Origin: Flavobacteriaceae bacterium | GTDB taxonomy: Bacteria > Bacteroidota > Bacteroidia > Flavobacteriales > Flavobacteriaceae | Direction: 5' to 3' | DNA length: 64,000 nt | Assembly: GCA_024742935.1 (NCBI GenBank) | Contig: JANSXN010000001.1 | Location: 37,613 to 101,612 of the forward strand | Part shown: positions 1 through 10,437 of the stretch, one piece after another | Numbering within the stretch: the stretch's first letter is position 1 | How the letters are laid out: the number at the start of each line of letters is the position of its first letter | Made by a program: the position numbers and the translations under genes | The notes under the pieces: model-generated | What the model was told of the DNA's origin: nothing | The model's input: the letters and a program-made list of their open reading frames with translations, nothing else | The model's database searches: none

Positions 1-1
1 T

Positions 2-1051
2 CGCGAAACCAGCACTTTCAACACCTTGCTTGCATCTGCCTTTTTGCTGTTGACGCTCAATCCAAACCTACTATTTCACATTGGATTTCAAATGAGCTAT
101 CTCGCGGTTTTTGCAATTATTTGGATCAACCCTATGTTGCAAAAACACTATCATCCCAAAACGATTGTTGACAGAAAACTCTGGGAAATTTTTACGGTGA
201 GTTGTTCTGCACAACTGGGTGTTAGTTTTTTGAGCATTTATTATTTTAATCATTTCCCCGGTTTGTTTTTTGTGACCAATCTGGTGGTTTTACCTTTTTT
301 GGGATTGATTCTCGGCTTTGGAATTTTAGTAATCCTTCTGGCGACCTTCAAAGCTTTACCCCAGTTTATGATTGATGGCTATACAGCTTTACTGGATGGC
401 CTGGTCTATTTTATCAATTGGGCGGCAAGCCAAAAGAGCTTTTATTTTGATGGGCTCACATTCACAAAACTACAGGTTGTTTTACTTTATTTAATTATAA
501 TTACTTTAATCCTGGTGCTCCAAAAGTTTTCGGGTAGGCGAGTTGTTTACGTTCTATCTGCAGTTATTTGCTTGCAAGTTGTTTTTATTTGGAATAAAAG
601 GAAAGCCGCCCATCAAGAATTTGTAGTTTTTCACAAAAGCCGAAACTCCATTTTTGGCATTAAAAATGGGAATCAACTCAACTTGTTTTCAAATCTGGAT
701 GCTGAACAAATGAACAAGGAAACTTTGATTAAGAATTACAAGACCAAATCAAAAATCAAACACAATGCTACAAAATCTGTTTTGGAAACATTTCGGTATA
801 AACACAAAACTATTGTAGTCATTGACAGCCTGAGTGTGTATCCTTCGGTTCAAGACGGGGTTGATTTAGTGATTTTGAGAAACAGCCCGCGTGTTCACTT
901 AGAGCGAATGATAGATAGTTTGAAACCAAAGAGAATCATTGCAGATGGCAGTAACTATACCACTTATGTGAATCGCTGGCGCGAAACGGCTCAAAAAAGA
1001 AAACTCCCGTTTCACCATACCGGAAAAGAGGGAGCGTTTGTGTTGGATTGA
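2..1051 (+). CDS. ComEC/Rec2-type competence membrane protein, C-terminal part (5' truncated by window edge)
   Basis: Open frame runs to the window start (RETSTFNTLLASAFLLLTLNPNLLFHIGFQMSYLAV), typical ComEC core; multiple TM segments; metallo-hydrolase-like tail. Confidence 0.85.
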   Translation, partial: RETSTFNTLLASAFLLLTLNPNLLFHIGFQMSYLAVFAIIWINPMLQKHYHPKTIVDRKLWEIFTVSCSAQLGVSFLSIYYFNHFPGLFFVTNLVVLPFLGLILGFGILVILLATFKALPQFMIDGYTALLDGLVYFINWAASQKSFYFDGLTFTKLQVVLLYLIIITLILVLQKFSGRRVVYVLSAVICLQVVFIWNKRKAAHQEFVVFHKSRNSIFGIKNGNQLNLFSNLDAEQMNKETLIKNYKTKSKIKHNATKSVLETFRYKHKTIVVIDSLSVYPSVQDGVDLVILRNSPRVHLERMIDSLKPKRIIADGSNYTTYVNRWRETAQKRKLPFHHTGKEGAFVLD

Positions 1052-1227
1052 AGGTTTATTTTAAATTCGCGATTTAAGTTTTTAAAAATAAACAAATCGT
1101 TTATACAGCCCATTAGGTGTATATAGACTATAAATCAAAACAATATAGTATATTAGGAATGGAATATATCAGCAACAAATGATATATTTATATTGTATAT
1201 ACTATGTTATCTGCCATATAAAAACGA

Positions 1228-1995
1228 ATGAAAATAATACTACTAACATTAAGTTTTATATTTCTAACAAGCCTCTCCTACTCTCAAACAAAGAAGAAAG
1301 ATTTGGTTGGAGAATGGTACTCAGATAATCAATTCGGACAATATTATAAGAACGACACCATCCTATTTACTCGAACTTTAAAAAATCTTGAGAAAAAGCT
1401 CTGCGAATTTGTAAAGTGGGAAATAGAAAAAAGAACTTTTAAAATAAGTGAAGTTAATCTTTGTACCTCAAAAACAAAAAGAATAAATCATTCTGATAAG
1501 GAAAAATTTAAAATACGTAAAACGGACTTTGGTCAAGTTATAGTACATTATCAAGATAGTAACCTAATTGAAAAATTTAGAATCGTTCAGCTTAAAAAAA
1601 ATAATGATTCGGAACTTAAAATAATGAGGTTTGACAACTTGTCTGAGCAGAAACTATACAAATATGTTGATTCTTTAATCTTAAAGGTTCTAAAATTCAA
1701 TCCAGATGCAGATGGTAGTGAAAACAGCTATGGAGTAACAGTTTCACATGGAAATCCTGATATTAAAATAAGTGATACCAGAAACAGAAACCCTGAACCT
1801 TTAGTAATTGTAAATGGATATCCGATAGCAAATAGAGAAATACTAAAAAAATTACTGTTAGTTGAAACTTATAATATAACATATTTGACAAAAGAAAAGT
1901 CAGCAGAGTTCACTTCTATGGCTATAAATAGAATCATTATTTTACAAACATCTGAAAAACGATTTCAAAAAGTCCGAAAAAAATACGGCAGGTAA
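1228..1995 (+). CDS. Secreted protein of unknown function with a TonB-receptor plug-like C-terminal segment
   Basis: Signal peptide MKIILLTLSFIFLTSLSYSQ; C-terminal PLVIVNGYPI...ITYLTKEKSAEFTSMAINRIIILQT resembles plug-domain motifs. Confidence 0.6.
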   Translation: MKIILLTLSFIFLTSLSYSQTKKKDLVGEWYSDNQFGQYYKNDTILFTRTLKNLEKKLCEFVKWEIEKRTFKISEVNLCTSKTKRINHSDKEKFKIRKTDFGQVIVHYQDSNLIEKFRIVQLKKNNDSELKIMRFDNLSEQKLYKYVDSLILKVLKFNPDADGSENSYGVTVSHGNPDIKISDTRNRNPEPLVIVNGYPIANREILKKLLLVETYNITYLTKEKSAEFTSMAINRIIILQTSEKRFQKVRKKYGR

Positions 1996-2044
1996 CATCG
2001 GCTCATAATCTATGGCTTCTCCCCGCCCACTTGGAAAACCCTTT

Positions 2045-2584
2045 TTATTGAAAAGTACTCACAAAGTTTTTTTGGTACTCGTTCCAGGCCTCAGTGGTGG
2101 TTAATTTTTTGTAATCATCTGTCGCCATCATTTTTAGAAAAATCTCCAATTGCTGGGGTGTTCTGTATCCGGCAACTGCTTGAATAAAATTACCCTTTTC
2201 ATCAAAATAAGCAAGGCTGGGATATCCGGTTACTTTTAGAGCAGAGGTAAATTGATGGGTACCGTTTCTTCCCTTTCGCCCTTCCTGGTAACGCGGATTT
2301 GTATATGTAAATCCCTTGAATGTAACCTCTTCTGTACCTTCAGCATTGAATTTAACTGAATAAAAATTCTTGTTTAAATAATTGATGACGTCTTTGTTTG
2401 TAAAGGTGTTTCTATCAAGCAATTTGCAGGGGCCACACCAGACGGTATAGACATCCATAAATATTTTTTTGGGATTTTTCTTTTGTGCCTCCAGAGCTTC
2501 ATTCATCGTCATCCAGTTGATTTCCTGAGCTTGAGCAAGCTGTGGAGCCAAAACAAATGCAATTAATAAAATAATATACTTCAT
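2045..2584 (-). CDS. Secreted thioredoxin-family protein
   Basis: Signal peptide plus VWCGPCK motif and cis-Pro region (VTGYPSLAYFD). Confidence 0.85.
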   Translation of the reverse strand: MKYIILLIAFVLAPQLAQAQEINWMTMNEALEAQKKNPKKIFMDVYTVWCGPCKLLDRNTFTNKDVINYLNKNFYSVKFNAEGTEEVTFKGFTYTNPRYQEGRKGRNGTHQFTSALKVTGYPSLAYFDEKGNFIQAVAGYRTPQQLEIFLKMMATDDYKKLTTTEAWNEYQKNFVSTFQ

Positions 2585-2700
2585 AATAACTGTTTTAATT
2601 TAAGTCGGTTTTCGCTGAAAAGCTTACGAAAATAGGACAAAAAGCGTTCCAAAAATACTAAATTTATTTTGCACTACTAAATGCCCAGACAACTTGATTT

Positions 2701-4245
2701 TTAATTATTTAATTCCCTATCTACTCCGTGCATCAATTTTTTAATGAGTGGCGAGATTGCTAATAATAATGCCCCGGAAACTACTCCAATGATAAACAAC
2801 AACTCAAACAACTCAAGATAAGCAGCTTTGGCTTTTGCTAAATCAACTACCTCACCAACAGAATCAACCGAAGCAATTTGAGCCAAAACAACTGCCAGGT
2901 ATTCTGAAGCTGCTGTTGCTAAAAACCAAACACCCATCATAAATCCAACAATTTTTCCGGGAGAAAGTTTTGTTACTGCTGATAAACCTACGGGAGACAA
3001 ACACAATTCGCCCATCGTATGAAACAAATAAGTTATTACTAAAAATATTGCGGCTACTTTACCTGTTTCTGAAATATTTATACCAAAGACAAGTACCCCA
3101 AAACCAAGACCTACCAGTAAAATTGCGATACCAAACTTAACAGCCGTATTGGGGTTATATTTCCCCATTTTTATCCATAACCAAGCAAAAACAGGAGCTA
3201 AAGTAATTATGAATAAGGAGTTTAAACTTAAAAAGTATGGCGCCAAAATTTCCCATCCAAAAATATTGAGATCAATCACACGGTCTGCAAATAAATTTAA
3301 TGACCCATAAGCTTGTTCAAACAAAGCCCAAAAAACAATCGTAAAAATAATTAACAGCAGTAATGCCATCAATCTATCTCTCACTACTTTATCCGGTTGT
3401 GAAAAAGCAAAGTAAAATATAGCGACAAAAGACCCCACAATACCCACAATCAAGAGCCATTCAACAACTGTGTGTCTTTGAACCATTTGCCAAATTAGTA
3501 CTAACGATAAAATACTTAACACATAAATAAGATGCTCTGTTTTAAGTCCAAAAACCCTTTTGTTAAGTTTCTCAAGGTCTTTGGGCTCTCCTTTTCCAAG
3601 GTAATAGGGTCTTCCATAGATAAATGTTAACAGTCCAAAAACCATCCCTAAACCTGCTGCACCAAAACCGTAACCCCAACCATAATTCTCACCCAACCAT
3701 CCACAAATAAAAGTGGCCGCAAAAGCACCCAGATTGATGCCCATATAAAAAATAGTAAACCCGGAATCTCTTCTTCTGTCACCCACTTCATAAAGTTCTC
3801 CAACTAAAGAGGAAATATTTGCTTTTAAAAACCCAACTCCCAGAATAATTAAAGCCAATGAGAAGTAAAAAACTTGAAGTGCAAAATTATCCTGAGTAAT
3901 TAAACCGTTTGAAGCTACACTTGCTTGATTGCCTTCAAACGCCAAGCCTAAATGACCACAAACCAGTAAAATCGCCCCAAAAATGATTGCTTTTCTAAAA
4001 CCCAAATATCGATCTGCCAGATAGCCTCCCAGCACAGGCATTGCATAAACCAGCGCCGCGTAGCTACCTATCAAAACATAACTTGCATCATCAGTAAAAA
4101 GGTGATATTTTGTTAAATAAAAAATTAGCAGGGCTTTCATACCATAGAAGCTAAATCGTTCCCACAATTCTGTAAGAAACATAATGTAAAGACCCGCGGG
4201 GTGCCCTAAAAACTCCTTTTGGAGTTTTGATTCTGTTGTAGTCAT
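2701..4245 (-). CDS. POT/PTR family proton-coupled oligopeptide transporter (MFS)
   Basis: ELWERFSFYGMKALLIFYL, FYMGINLGAF, 12+ TM. Confidence 0.92.
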   Translation of the reverse strand: MTTTESKLQKEFLGHPAGLYIMFLTELWERFSFYGMKALLIFYLTKYHLFTDDASYVLIGSYAALVYAMPVLGGYLADRYLGFRKAIIFGAILLVCGHLGLAFEGNQASVASNGLITQDNFALQVFYFSLALIILGVGFLKANISSLVGELYEVGDRRRDSGFTIFYMGINLGAFAATFICGWLGENYGWGYGFGAAGLGMVFGLLTFIYGRPYYLGKGEPKDLEKLNKRVFGLKTEHLIYVLSILSLVLIWQMVQRHTVVEWLLIVGIVGSFVAIFYFAFSQPDKVVRDRLMALLLLIIFTIVFWALFEQAYGSLNLFADRVIDLNIFGWEILAPYFLSLNSLFIITLAPVFAWLWIKMGKYNPNTAVKFGIAILLVGLGFGVLVFGINISETGKVAAIFLVITYLFHTMGELCLSPVGLSAVTKLSPGKIVGFMMGVWFLATAASEYLAVVLAQIASVDSVGEVVDLAKAKAAYLELFELLFIIGVVSGALLLAISPLIKKLMHGVDRELNN

Positions 4246-4283
4246 CTTTTAATTTATATTAAATTTTTAGTTTATAAAGTGTT

Positions 4284-5663
4284 TTAAGCATAGCCAACCA
4301 TCACTGCAATAACAATAACAACAGCAGCAGCAGCAAGAAGTTTAAACAATAATGGCAAACAAAACTTAAACCATTTGTCATAAGGAATACCTGCCAAGCC
4401 AAGAATTCCCATTAAAACGGCATTGGTGGGTACCAGCATATTTGCAAAACCATCACCAAAGAGGAATGCCAATACAGAAATGGGTCTGGAAACACCCACT
4501 AAATCTCCCAATGGTGCCATAAGCGGCATCGTTACAAAAGCCTGTCCGCTTCCTGAGGGCACAAAAAAGTTGAGAATTGTTTGCATACCCATCATTCCCA
4601 CTCCGGCAATTTCAGGACCTACAGAAGATAAAGGAACCGAAAGCCCTTGAACAATGGTATGTAAAATCTGACCGTCTTCCATGATGAGTGCAATTCCTCT
4701 GGCAACACCAACAAGCAGGGCTGTTTCTGCCAGATCTTTAGCACCAATAACAAATTTTTCGGCGGCCAAACTAGGACCAATTTTCCCAATAATTGCCGTA
4801 AAGACTCCCAAAATAAGGAATGCTGCGCCTAATTCTGTTAAATACCATCCTCGGGTTGCAATTCCCCATACAGCAGTGCCTAATGCGGCAAAAAATCCTA
4901 AAAGAATCACTAAGTGTCTCCATTTAAGTAATGGGTATTCTTTGGGTGGCTCAGCTCCGGCAGGCGGTTCAATTCCATATACCAAGCTTGATGTTGCATT
5001 TTTCTTAACTTTTAAGGAATATCTGTAAATATGATGTCCGGCGATTAAAGAAAAGGGAACCAGAATTGCCAAACGCAAAGGCCAGCCATCATAAGCGTCC
5101 AAACCGGCAATGGGATTTGCAACCACTACCGTGTATTGGTTAAAAGCGGCCGTTCCATAGCCCACTCCATAACCCGCGATAATGATGCCCACAGCCGTCA
5201 AGCTATCGAGATTCATCGCCCTGCACATCGCTACCAGAATGAGAACAAAAGGGATATACTCTGCAGATGCGCCCATCACGCTTGAAAGTAGTGCAAATAC
5301 AAAAACAACGGTAAAGATTAAAGTACCCGGTTTTTTTCCAAGGCTTTCCAGTAATTTGCCTAATAAAGCATCTACTGTGCCTGTTGTTTTGATAATAGCG
5401 AGAACACCACCAATAATGAACAGAAAGAAAATAATCCCTTGTGCATCTGCAAAAGCTCTTGGAATTGCCGTAAACAAAGAAACCGGACTCAAATAGTGGT
5501 GGTCTTCTGCCACTTGGTAGGAACCGGGAACTACCATTTCCCTTCCACTTTCACTAAGTTGGGTATCAAATTGTCCTTGAGGAATTATCCAGGTAGCAAC
5601 CAAAGCTAAAACCATTAAAAAAAATAGTAATGCTAAAGTGTTGGGCATTTTAAATTTAATCAT
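4284..5663 (-). CDS. YfcC family / C4-dicarboxylate anaerobic carrier-like membrane transporter
   Basis: Hydrophobic; PQGQFD...LFTAIPRAFADAQGIIFFLFIIGG, VPSGSGQAFVTMPLMAPLGDLVGVSR typical of the family. Confidence 0.85.
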   Translation of the reverse strand: MIKFKMPNTLALLFFLMVLALVATWIIPQGQFDTQLSESGREMVVPGSYQVAEDHHYLSPVSLFTAIPRAFADAQGIIFFLFIIGGVLAIIKTTGTVDALLGKLLESLGKKPGTLIFTVVFVFALLSSVMGASAEYIPFVLILVAMCRAMNLDSLTAVGIIIAGYGVGYGTAAFNQYTVVVANPIAGLDAYDGWPLRLAILVPFSLIAGHHIYRYSLKVKKNATSSLVYGIEPPAGAEPPKEYPLLKWRHLVILLGFFAALGTAVWGIATRGWYLTELGAAFLILGVFTAIIGKIGPSLAAEKFVIGAKDLAETALLVGVARGIALIMEDGQILHTIVQGLSVPLSSVGPEIAGVGMMGMQTILNFFVPSGSGQAFVTMPLMAPLGDLVGVSRPISVLAFLFGDGFANMLVPTNAVLMGILGLAGIPYDKWFKFCLPLLFKLLAAAAVVIVIAVMVGYA

Positions 5664-5687
5664 CTTGAAAGGCTGTTTTTACAGGAA

Positions 5688-7859
5688 TTAAAGATTGTCT
5701 TTTACAAATTTGGTCATTTTATTGTATAAGTGAAGTCGTGTATTACCACCAAATATTCCGTGATTTTTATCGGGATAAATCAGCCAATCAAAATCCTTAT
5801 TTGCTTGAACCAATTCCTCTACCAGGCGAGTCGTGTTTTGAACGTGCACATTGTCATCTGCACTACCGTGAACCAGAAGATAGCTTCCTTCAAGTTTATC
5901 AACATGATAAATGGGAGAGTTTTTGTCATAGCCGTCAGGGTTTTCTTGTGGCGTCAACATATAGCGTTCTGTATAAATGGTATCATAAAATCGCCAGCTG
6001 GTCACCGGCGCTACTGCTATAGCCATTGAAAATGTATCCGCGCCCTGGAACAAAGCATTTGAAGACATAAATCCGCCATAACTCCAACCCCAAATCCCAA
6101 TGCGGTTTTCATCAATGTAAGGAAGCTGTCCCAGCTTTTTTGCTGCATCAATCTGGTCGATTGTTTCAAATTTACCCAGTTCTTTTTGAGTCATTTTTTT
6201 AAAATCCCTGCCTTTTAAGCCGGTACCTCTGCCGTCAACACTCACTATAATGTAGCCTTCCTGTGCCAGCATCTGATGCCAGTAGTCATTATTATTGTGC
6301 CAAGTATCTGCAACCGTTTGAGAACCCGGACCTGAGTATTGAAACATAAACAATGGGTATTTTTTATTGGGGTCAAAATCTTGGGGCTTTATCATATACA
6401 TATTGAGTTCATAACCATTAAGGGTAATGGTTGAAAACTCTTTAGGTGACATTACATAAGATTCTAATTTTTTTTGAAGTTCTGTATTGTCTTTAATTAC
6501 ACGCACAAGCTTACCATCTTTTGCATTTCGCAAAGAATAAACAGGTGGTGTTGTAGTGCTGGAATAAGTGTGGATAAACAAACTAAAGTCAGCACTAAAA
6601 GAGGCTTCATTTCTTCCCGGAGAAACTGCGAGTTGTGTCTTATCCTTTCCATTCACTTTTATGGAATAAACTCCTCTGTTGATACTACCATTTTCTGTAC
6701 TTTGATAGAAAACACGATTGGTTTTTTCATCAAATCCATAATAGCGGGTTACTTCCCAGTTTCCATCTGTAATCTGGTTTAGTAATTTTCCGGTTTTATC
6801 GTAATGATAAATGTGGTTCCAACCACTTTTTTCACTGGTCCAAATAAAGCTGTTATCATCCAGAAAAGTAAGGTCAAAGGTGACATCTACGTATGCATCA
6901 TCTCTTTCATTTAAAATAAGTTTAGAAGTGTTTTTTGTGACATCATAAAAAACTAGATTAAGCTCGTTTTGTTGTCTTCCCATTAACTGAAAGCTTAAAA
7001 TATTAGTATCGTTTGTCCATTGCAATCTGGGTATGTAGTAACTATTGAAATCACTCAAATCAATTTTGGAAGTTGTTTTAGATTTTGAGTCATACAGGTG
7101 CAGGGAAACTTCCGCATTGGTTTCGCCTGCTTTTGGGTATTTAAACACTTCTTGCGTTGGGTAAAGTTTATCACCATAAACATCCATAGAGAATTCGGGC
7201 ACATTTGTTTCATCAAAACGAATAAACGCCAATTGATCACCAGATGCATTCCAGTCAAAGGCCCTTACGATATAAAACTCTTCTTCATACACCCAGTCAC
7301 CTATACCGTTGATGATGTGATTTTTCTTTCCATCAAAGGTAATTTGAATGGATTCACCACTTTCAAGGTCTTTTATGTAAAGATTATTTTCATACCCATA
7401 AGCAATTTTTGATCCATCAGGAGTAAATAAAGGTTCTTGAATCTCGTTTTCTGAAACCAATGTGAGTTTTTTTGAATCTAAATCATATACATAATAACTT
7501 CCCAGAGTTGACCTTCTGTAAATAGATTTTATTGAAGCAGCGATCAACATCTTTTTTTCATCTTTGCTGAAGCTGTATGAAACAATTTGATCTATCTCTG
7601 AAAGGTCTGCAGAGTTAATTAAAGTAGCTACTTTTTCTGAAGTGTTGTAATCATATACATCCACAGTGGATGTTCTTGTGGTTCTGTCATAATTTAAAAC
7701 CGAATATTGATTCCCGTTTTCAAGGGAATGGAGCCGTTCAAGAGAGGACGTTCTAAATTCACCACCCCATATTTCTTCTAGGGTAATTTGGTTTGTTTGA
7801 GAAATTAAACCAACGGTAAAAAATAGGAAAACAAAAAGATTTGTATGATGAAAACGCAT
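5688..7859 (-). CDS. S9 family peptidase, dipeptidyl peptidase IV type
   Basis: GWSYGGFMS nucleophile motif, DPPIV N-terminal propeller, DKNHGIFG His motif; the ATG at 7859 followed by a signal peptide is preferred over the longer ORF. Confidence 0.92.
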   Translation of the reverse strand: MRFHHTNLFVFLFFTVGLISQTNQITLEEIWGGEFRTSSLERLHSLENGNQYSVLNYDRTTRTSTVDVYDYNTSEKVATLINSADLSEIDQIVSYSFSKDEKKMLIAASIKSIYRRSTLGSYYVYDLDSKKLTLVSENEIQEPLFTPDGSKIAYGYENNLYIKDLESGESIQITFDGKKNHIINGIGDWVYEEEFYIVRAFDWNASGDQLAFIRFDETNVPEFSMDVYGDKLYPTQEVFKYPKAGETNAEVSLHLYDSKSKTTSKIDLSDFNSYYIPRLQWTNDTNILSFQLMGRQQNELNLVFYDVTKNTSKLILNERDDAYVDVTFDLTFLDDNSFIWTSEKSGWNHIYHYDKTGKLLNQITDGNWEVTRYYGFDEKTNRVFYQSTENGSINRGVYSIKVNGKDKTQLAVSPGRNEASFSADFSLFIHTYSSTTTPPVYSLRNAKDGKLVRVIKDNTELQKKLESYVMSPKEFSTITLNGYELNMYMIKPQDFDPNKKYPLFMFQYSGPGSQTVADTWHNNNDYWHQMLAQEGYIIVSVDGRGTGLKGRDFKKMTQKELGKFETIDQIDAAKKLGQLPYIDENRIGIWGWSYGGFMSSNALFQGADTFSMAIAVAPVTSWRFYDTIYTERYMLTPQENPDGYDKNSPIYHVDKLEGSYLLVHGSADDNVHVQNTTRLVEELVQANKDFDWLIYPDKNHGIFGGNTRLHLYNKMTKFVKDNL

Positions 7860-8014
7860 AATGATATAGTTAAAAAATTGTAACGTCAAGTTTACTAAAA
7901 AATAAGCAAAAATTGGCATTTTTTACCCATTAAATACAAGGCTCTATACCATTTTTTGAAAATAAATGAATGAAAAGCCGGGATAAAAACATTCCAAAAC
8001 GTTTCAGGAAGTCT

Positions 8015-8022
8015 TATCTTTG
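8015..8022 (+). promoter_or_regulatory. Bacteroidetes -7 box (TATCTTTG) for HMG-CoA reductase
   Basis: TAnnTTTG match 19 bp before the ATG at 8041; implies the upstream start at 8020 is not used. Confidence 0.5.
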
Positions 8023-8040
8023 CTTTTCAATTTTAGAAAA

Positions 8041-9354
8041 ATGTCAAAAAAAGTTTCCGGGTTTTCAAAACTTAATAAAACACAAAAAATAGACTGGCTT
8101 CTTGAACATTACTTTCAAGAAAATGAGACATTTAAAGAGATATTGCTTTCATACTGGAACAGTAACAGCAAATTACAACAGCTTCACGACGAGTTTATAG
8201 AAAACACCATCAGCAACTTTTATCTTCCTTTTGCTATTGCACCAAACTTTCTTATTAACGATAAACTATTCACAATCCCAATGGTTATTGAAGAGAGCTC
8301 TGTGGTTGCTGCTGCAAGTAATGCTGCAAAATTTTGGCTCGATCGGGGTGGTTTTAAAGCTGAAGTTCTTTCAACTACAAAAAACGGTCAGGTGCACTTT
8401 AATTATTTTGGTGATAAAGAAAAACTTACTGCCTTTTTTAAAACGGTAAAACCCAGGCTTATTGAAAGCGTAGCTGACTTTTCTAAAAACATGAAAAAAA
8501 GAGGCGGTGGTGTTTTAGATATTCAACTCATAGACAAAACAGCAACTCTTGAAGGTTATTATCACATCCACTGTACTTTTGAAACAGCAGATGCCATGGG
8601 TGCCAATTTTATAAACAGTTGCCTCGAGCAATTTGCCAAAACTTTCAAAGAGGAAGCCTTGAAGTTTGATGGCTTTTCGTCGAGCGAAAAAGAAATTGAA
8701 GTGGTGATGAGCATCCTTTCAAACTATGTCCCTGAGTGCCTTGTGAGAGCCGAAGTTTCATGTAAAATCGACTCACTTACAACACCCGAGTTTGAAGGCC
8801 ATTATTTTGCTGAAAAATTTGTAAGGGCTATCCAGATTGCCAAAGCAGAACCCAGACGTGCAGTCACACACAACAAAGGTATCATGAACGGTCTTGATGC
8901 AGTTGTTCTCGCCACTGGAAATGACTTTAGAGCTGTAGAAGCCGGTGTACATGCCTTTGCCTCAAGAACCGGTCACTATTCCAGTTTAACAAATGCAGAA
9001 ATTCACGGAGATACCTTTCGCTTTTGGATAGAAATACCATTGGCCGTTGGAACTGTAGGTGGCCTTACTTCCTTACACCCTCTGGTAAAAGTAGCTTTAG
9101 CCATTCTTCAAAAACCAACTGCAAAAGAGCTCATGCAAATAATGGCAGTGACAGGTTTAGCTCAAAATTTTGCCGCTGTTAAATCACTTATCACCACAGG
9201 CATACAAGAAGGCCATATGAAAATGCATTTGATGAATATTCTCAATCAATTAAATGCCAACACAGTAGAAAAAGAAAAAACGATAGCATATTTTCAAAAT
9301 ACAACCATTTCTCATAGTGCAGTTATTGCATTTATTGATTCCCTAAGAAATTAA
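8041..9354 (+). CDS. Hydroxymethylglutaryl-CoA reductase, degradative (class II) type
   Basis: KLNKTQKIDWL, AAASNAAKFWLDRGGF, NKGIMNGLDAVVLATGNDFRAVEAG, GTVGGLTSLHP; start moved to the ATG at 8041. Confidence 0.93.
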   Translation: MSKKVSGFSKLNKTQKIDWLLEHYFQENETFKEILLSYWNSNSKLQQLHDEFIENTISNFYLPFAIAPNFLINDKLFTIPMVIEESSVVAAASNAAKFWLDRGGFKAEVLSTTKNGQVHFNYFGDKEKLTAFFKTVKPRLIESVADFSKNMKKRGGGVLDIQLIDKTATLEGYYHIHCTFETADAMGANFINSCLEQFAKTFKEEALKFDGFSSSEKEIEVVMSILSNYVPECLVRAEVSCKIDSLTTPEFEGHYFAEKFVRAIQIAKAEPRRAVTHNKGIMNGLDAVVLATGNDFRAVEAGVHAFASRTGHYSSLTNAEIHGDTFRFWIEIPLAVGTVGGLTSLHPLVKVALAILQKPTAKELMQIMAVTGLAQNFAAVKSLITTGIQEGHMKMHLMNILNQLNANTVEKEKTIAYFQNTTISHSAVIAFIDSLRN

Positions 9355-9403
9355 AAAGTACCAAATTCCAAAATAAAAAAATTACATAAAATCCATAAAG
9401 TAC

Positions 9404-9423
9404 AGCTGTAATATATGACGGCT
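9404..9423. repeat. Short intergenic hairpin element, copy A (AGCTGTAATATATGACGGCT)
   Basis: 6-bp stem including a G-U pair; related 20-mer at 23127. Confidence 0.45.
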
Positions 9424-9477
9424 CAAACAAAAAACAGAAACGAGCAAAGCGGCTTGTGCGAATCAAAACCATAAACC

Positions 9478-10386
9478 TTGAAAAAACACTTTTACAGCAA
9501 CGGAAAACTATTACTCACATCAGAGTATCTGGTACTTGATGGTGCAGAAGCACTGGCAATTCCCACGGTTTATGGTCAGGATTTAATGGTGAGCACGACA
9601 GAAAAAGATGGTATAAACTGGACAAGCAAAAATGAAGAAGGAGCTGTTTGGTTTGAAGCAGCTTTCAAAATAAACCCAAAATTAACTATCAAATCAAGTA
9701 CTGATCAAAAAATTGCTGAAACACTTTTGGACATATTACTTTCAGCAAAAAAATTAAATGAGGCATTTCTTTCCGGTTCTTCAGGTTTTGAGGTTGTCAC
9801 AACTATGAATTTCCCTCGGGAATGGGGTCTGGGTACTTCTTCGACATTGATAAACAATTGTGCACAGTGGGCTGAGGTGAACGCCTTTAAACTTCTGGAA
9901 AAAAGCTTTCGCGGAAGCGGTTATGACATCGCCTGTGCCCAATCTGATGTACCGTTAGTTTACTCAAATTCTCAACAGCCTCCAAAATTTCAAAAACTAA
10001 ATCTAAACTGGAATTTTACTGAGGAACTCTATTTTGTTTATCTCAATAAAAAACAGGATAGTAAAAAAGCCATCGCTCATTACAATGCGCTATCTGAAAA
10101 CAAGGAGGCGCTTATACAAGACGCAAACAAGCTCACTGAAGCGTTTATCAATTGCGCAACTTTATCTCAATTTGAATCGCTAATTGAAAGACATGAAAAT
10201 CTGCTATCAGGTTTATTAAAAATCCCAAAAATTAAGGAAAGCCTGTTTTCGGATTACAACGGGAGTGTAAAAAGCCTAGGAGCCTGGGGTGGTGATTTTA
10301 TTCTGGCAACCGGCAAACAAGCTCCTCTTTATTTTGAAGAAAAAGGGTATACTACTATTATTCCGTTTAAGAAGATGTTGAAATAA
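9478..10386 (+). CDS. GHMP kinase, GYDIA family (mevalonate pathway-type kinase)
   Basis: YSNGKLLLTSEYLVLDGAEALAIPT; GLGTSSTLINN; GSGYDIACA motif; TTG start. Confidence 0.92.
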   Translation: MKKHFYSNGKLLLTSEYLVLDGAEALAIPTVYGQDLMVSTTEKDGINWTSKNEEGAVWFEAAFKINPKLTIKSSTDQKIAETLLDILLSAKKLNEAFLSGSSGFEVVTTMNFPREWGLGTSSTLINNCAQWAEVNAFKLLEKSFRGSGYDIACAQSDVPLVYSNSQQPPKFQKLNLNWNFTEELYFVYLNKKQDSKKAIAHYNALSENKEALIQDANKLTEAFINCATLSQFESLIERHENLLSGLLKIPKIKESLFSDYNGSVKSLGAWGGDFILATGKQAPLYFEEKGYTTIIPFKKMLK

Positions 10387-10417
10387 AAAAAGCCCTTCAG
10401 TTTTGAAAGGCTTTTTT
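10386..10417. terminator. Bidirectional intrinsic terminator
   Basis: AAAAAAGCC(c)TTCA-GTTT-TGAA(a)GGCTTTTTT between convergent genes. Confidence 0.8.
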
Positions 10418-10437
10418 AAATAATTTAAGTCGAATTC

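Noticed and set aside
2640-2700. Plus-strand TTATTTTGCAC resembling a promoter
   Set aside because: Does not match TAnnTTTG exactly and no plus-strand gene follows
4423-5496. Antisense ORFs opposite the YfcC-family gene (4423..4650, 4681..5028, 5182..5496)
   Set aside because: Lie fully inside a well-supported CDS on the other strand with low-complexity composition; shadow ORFs
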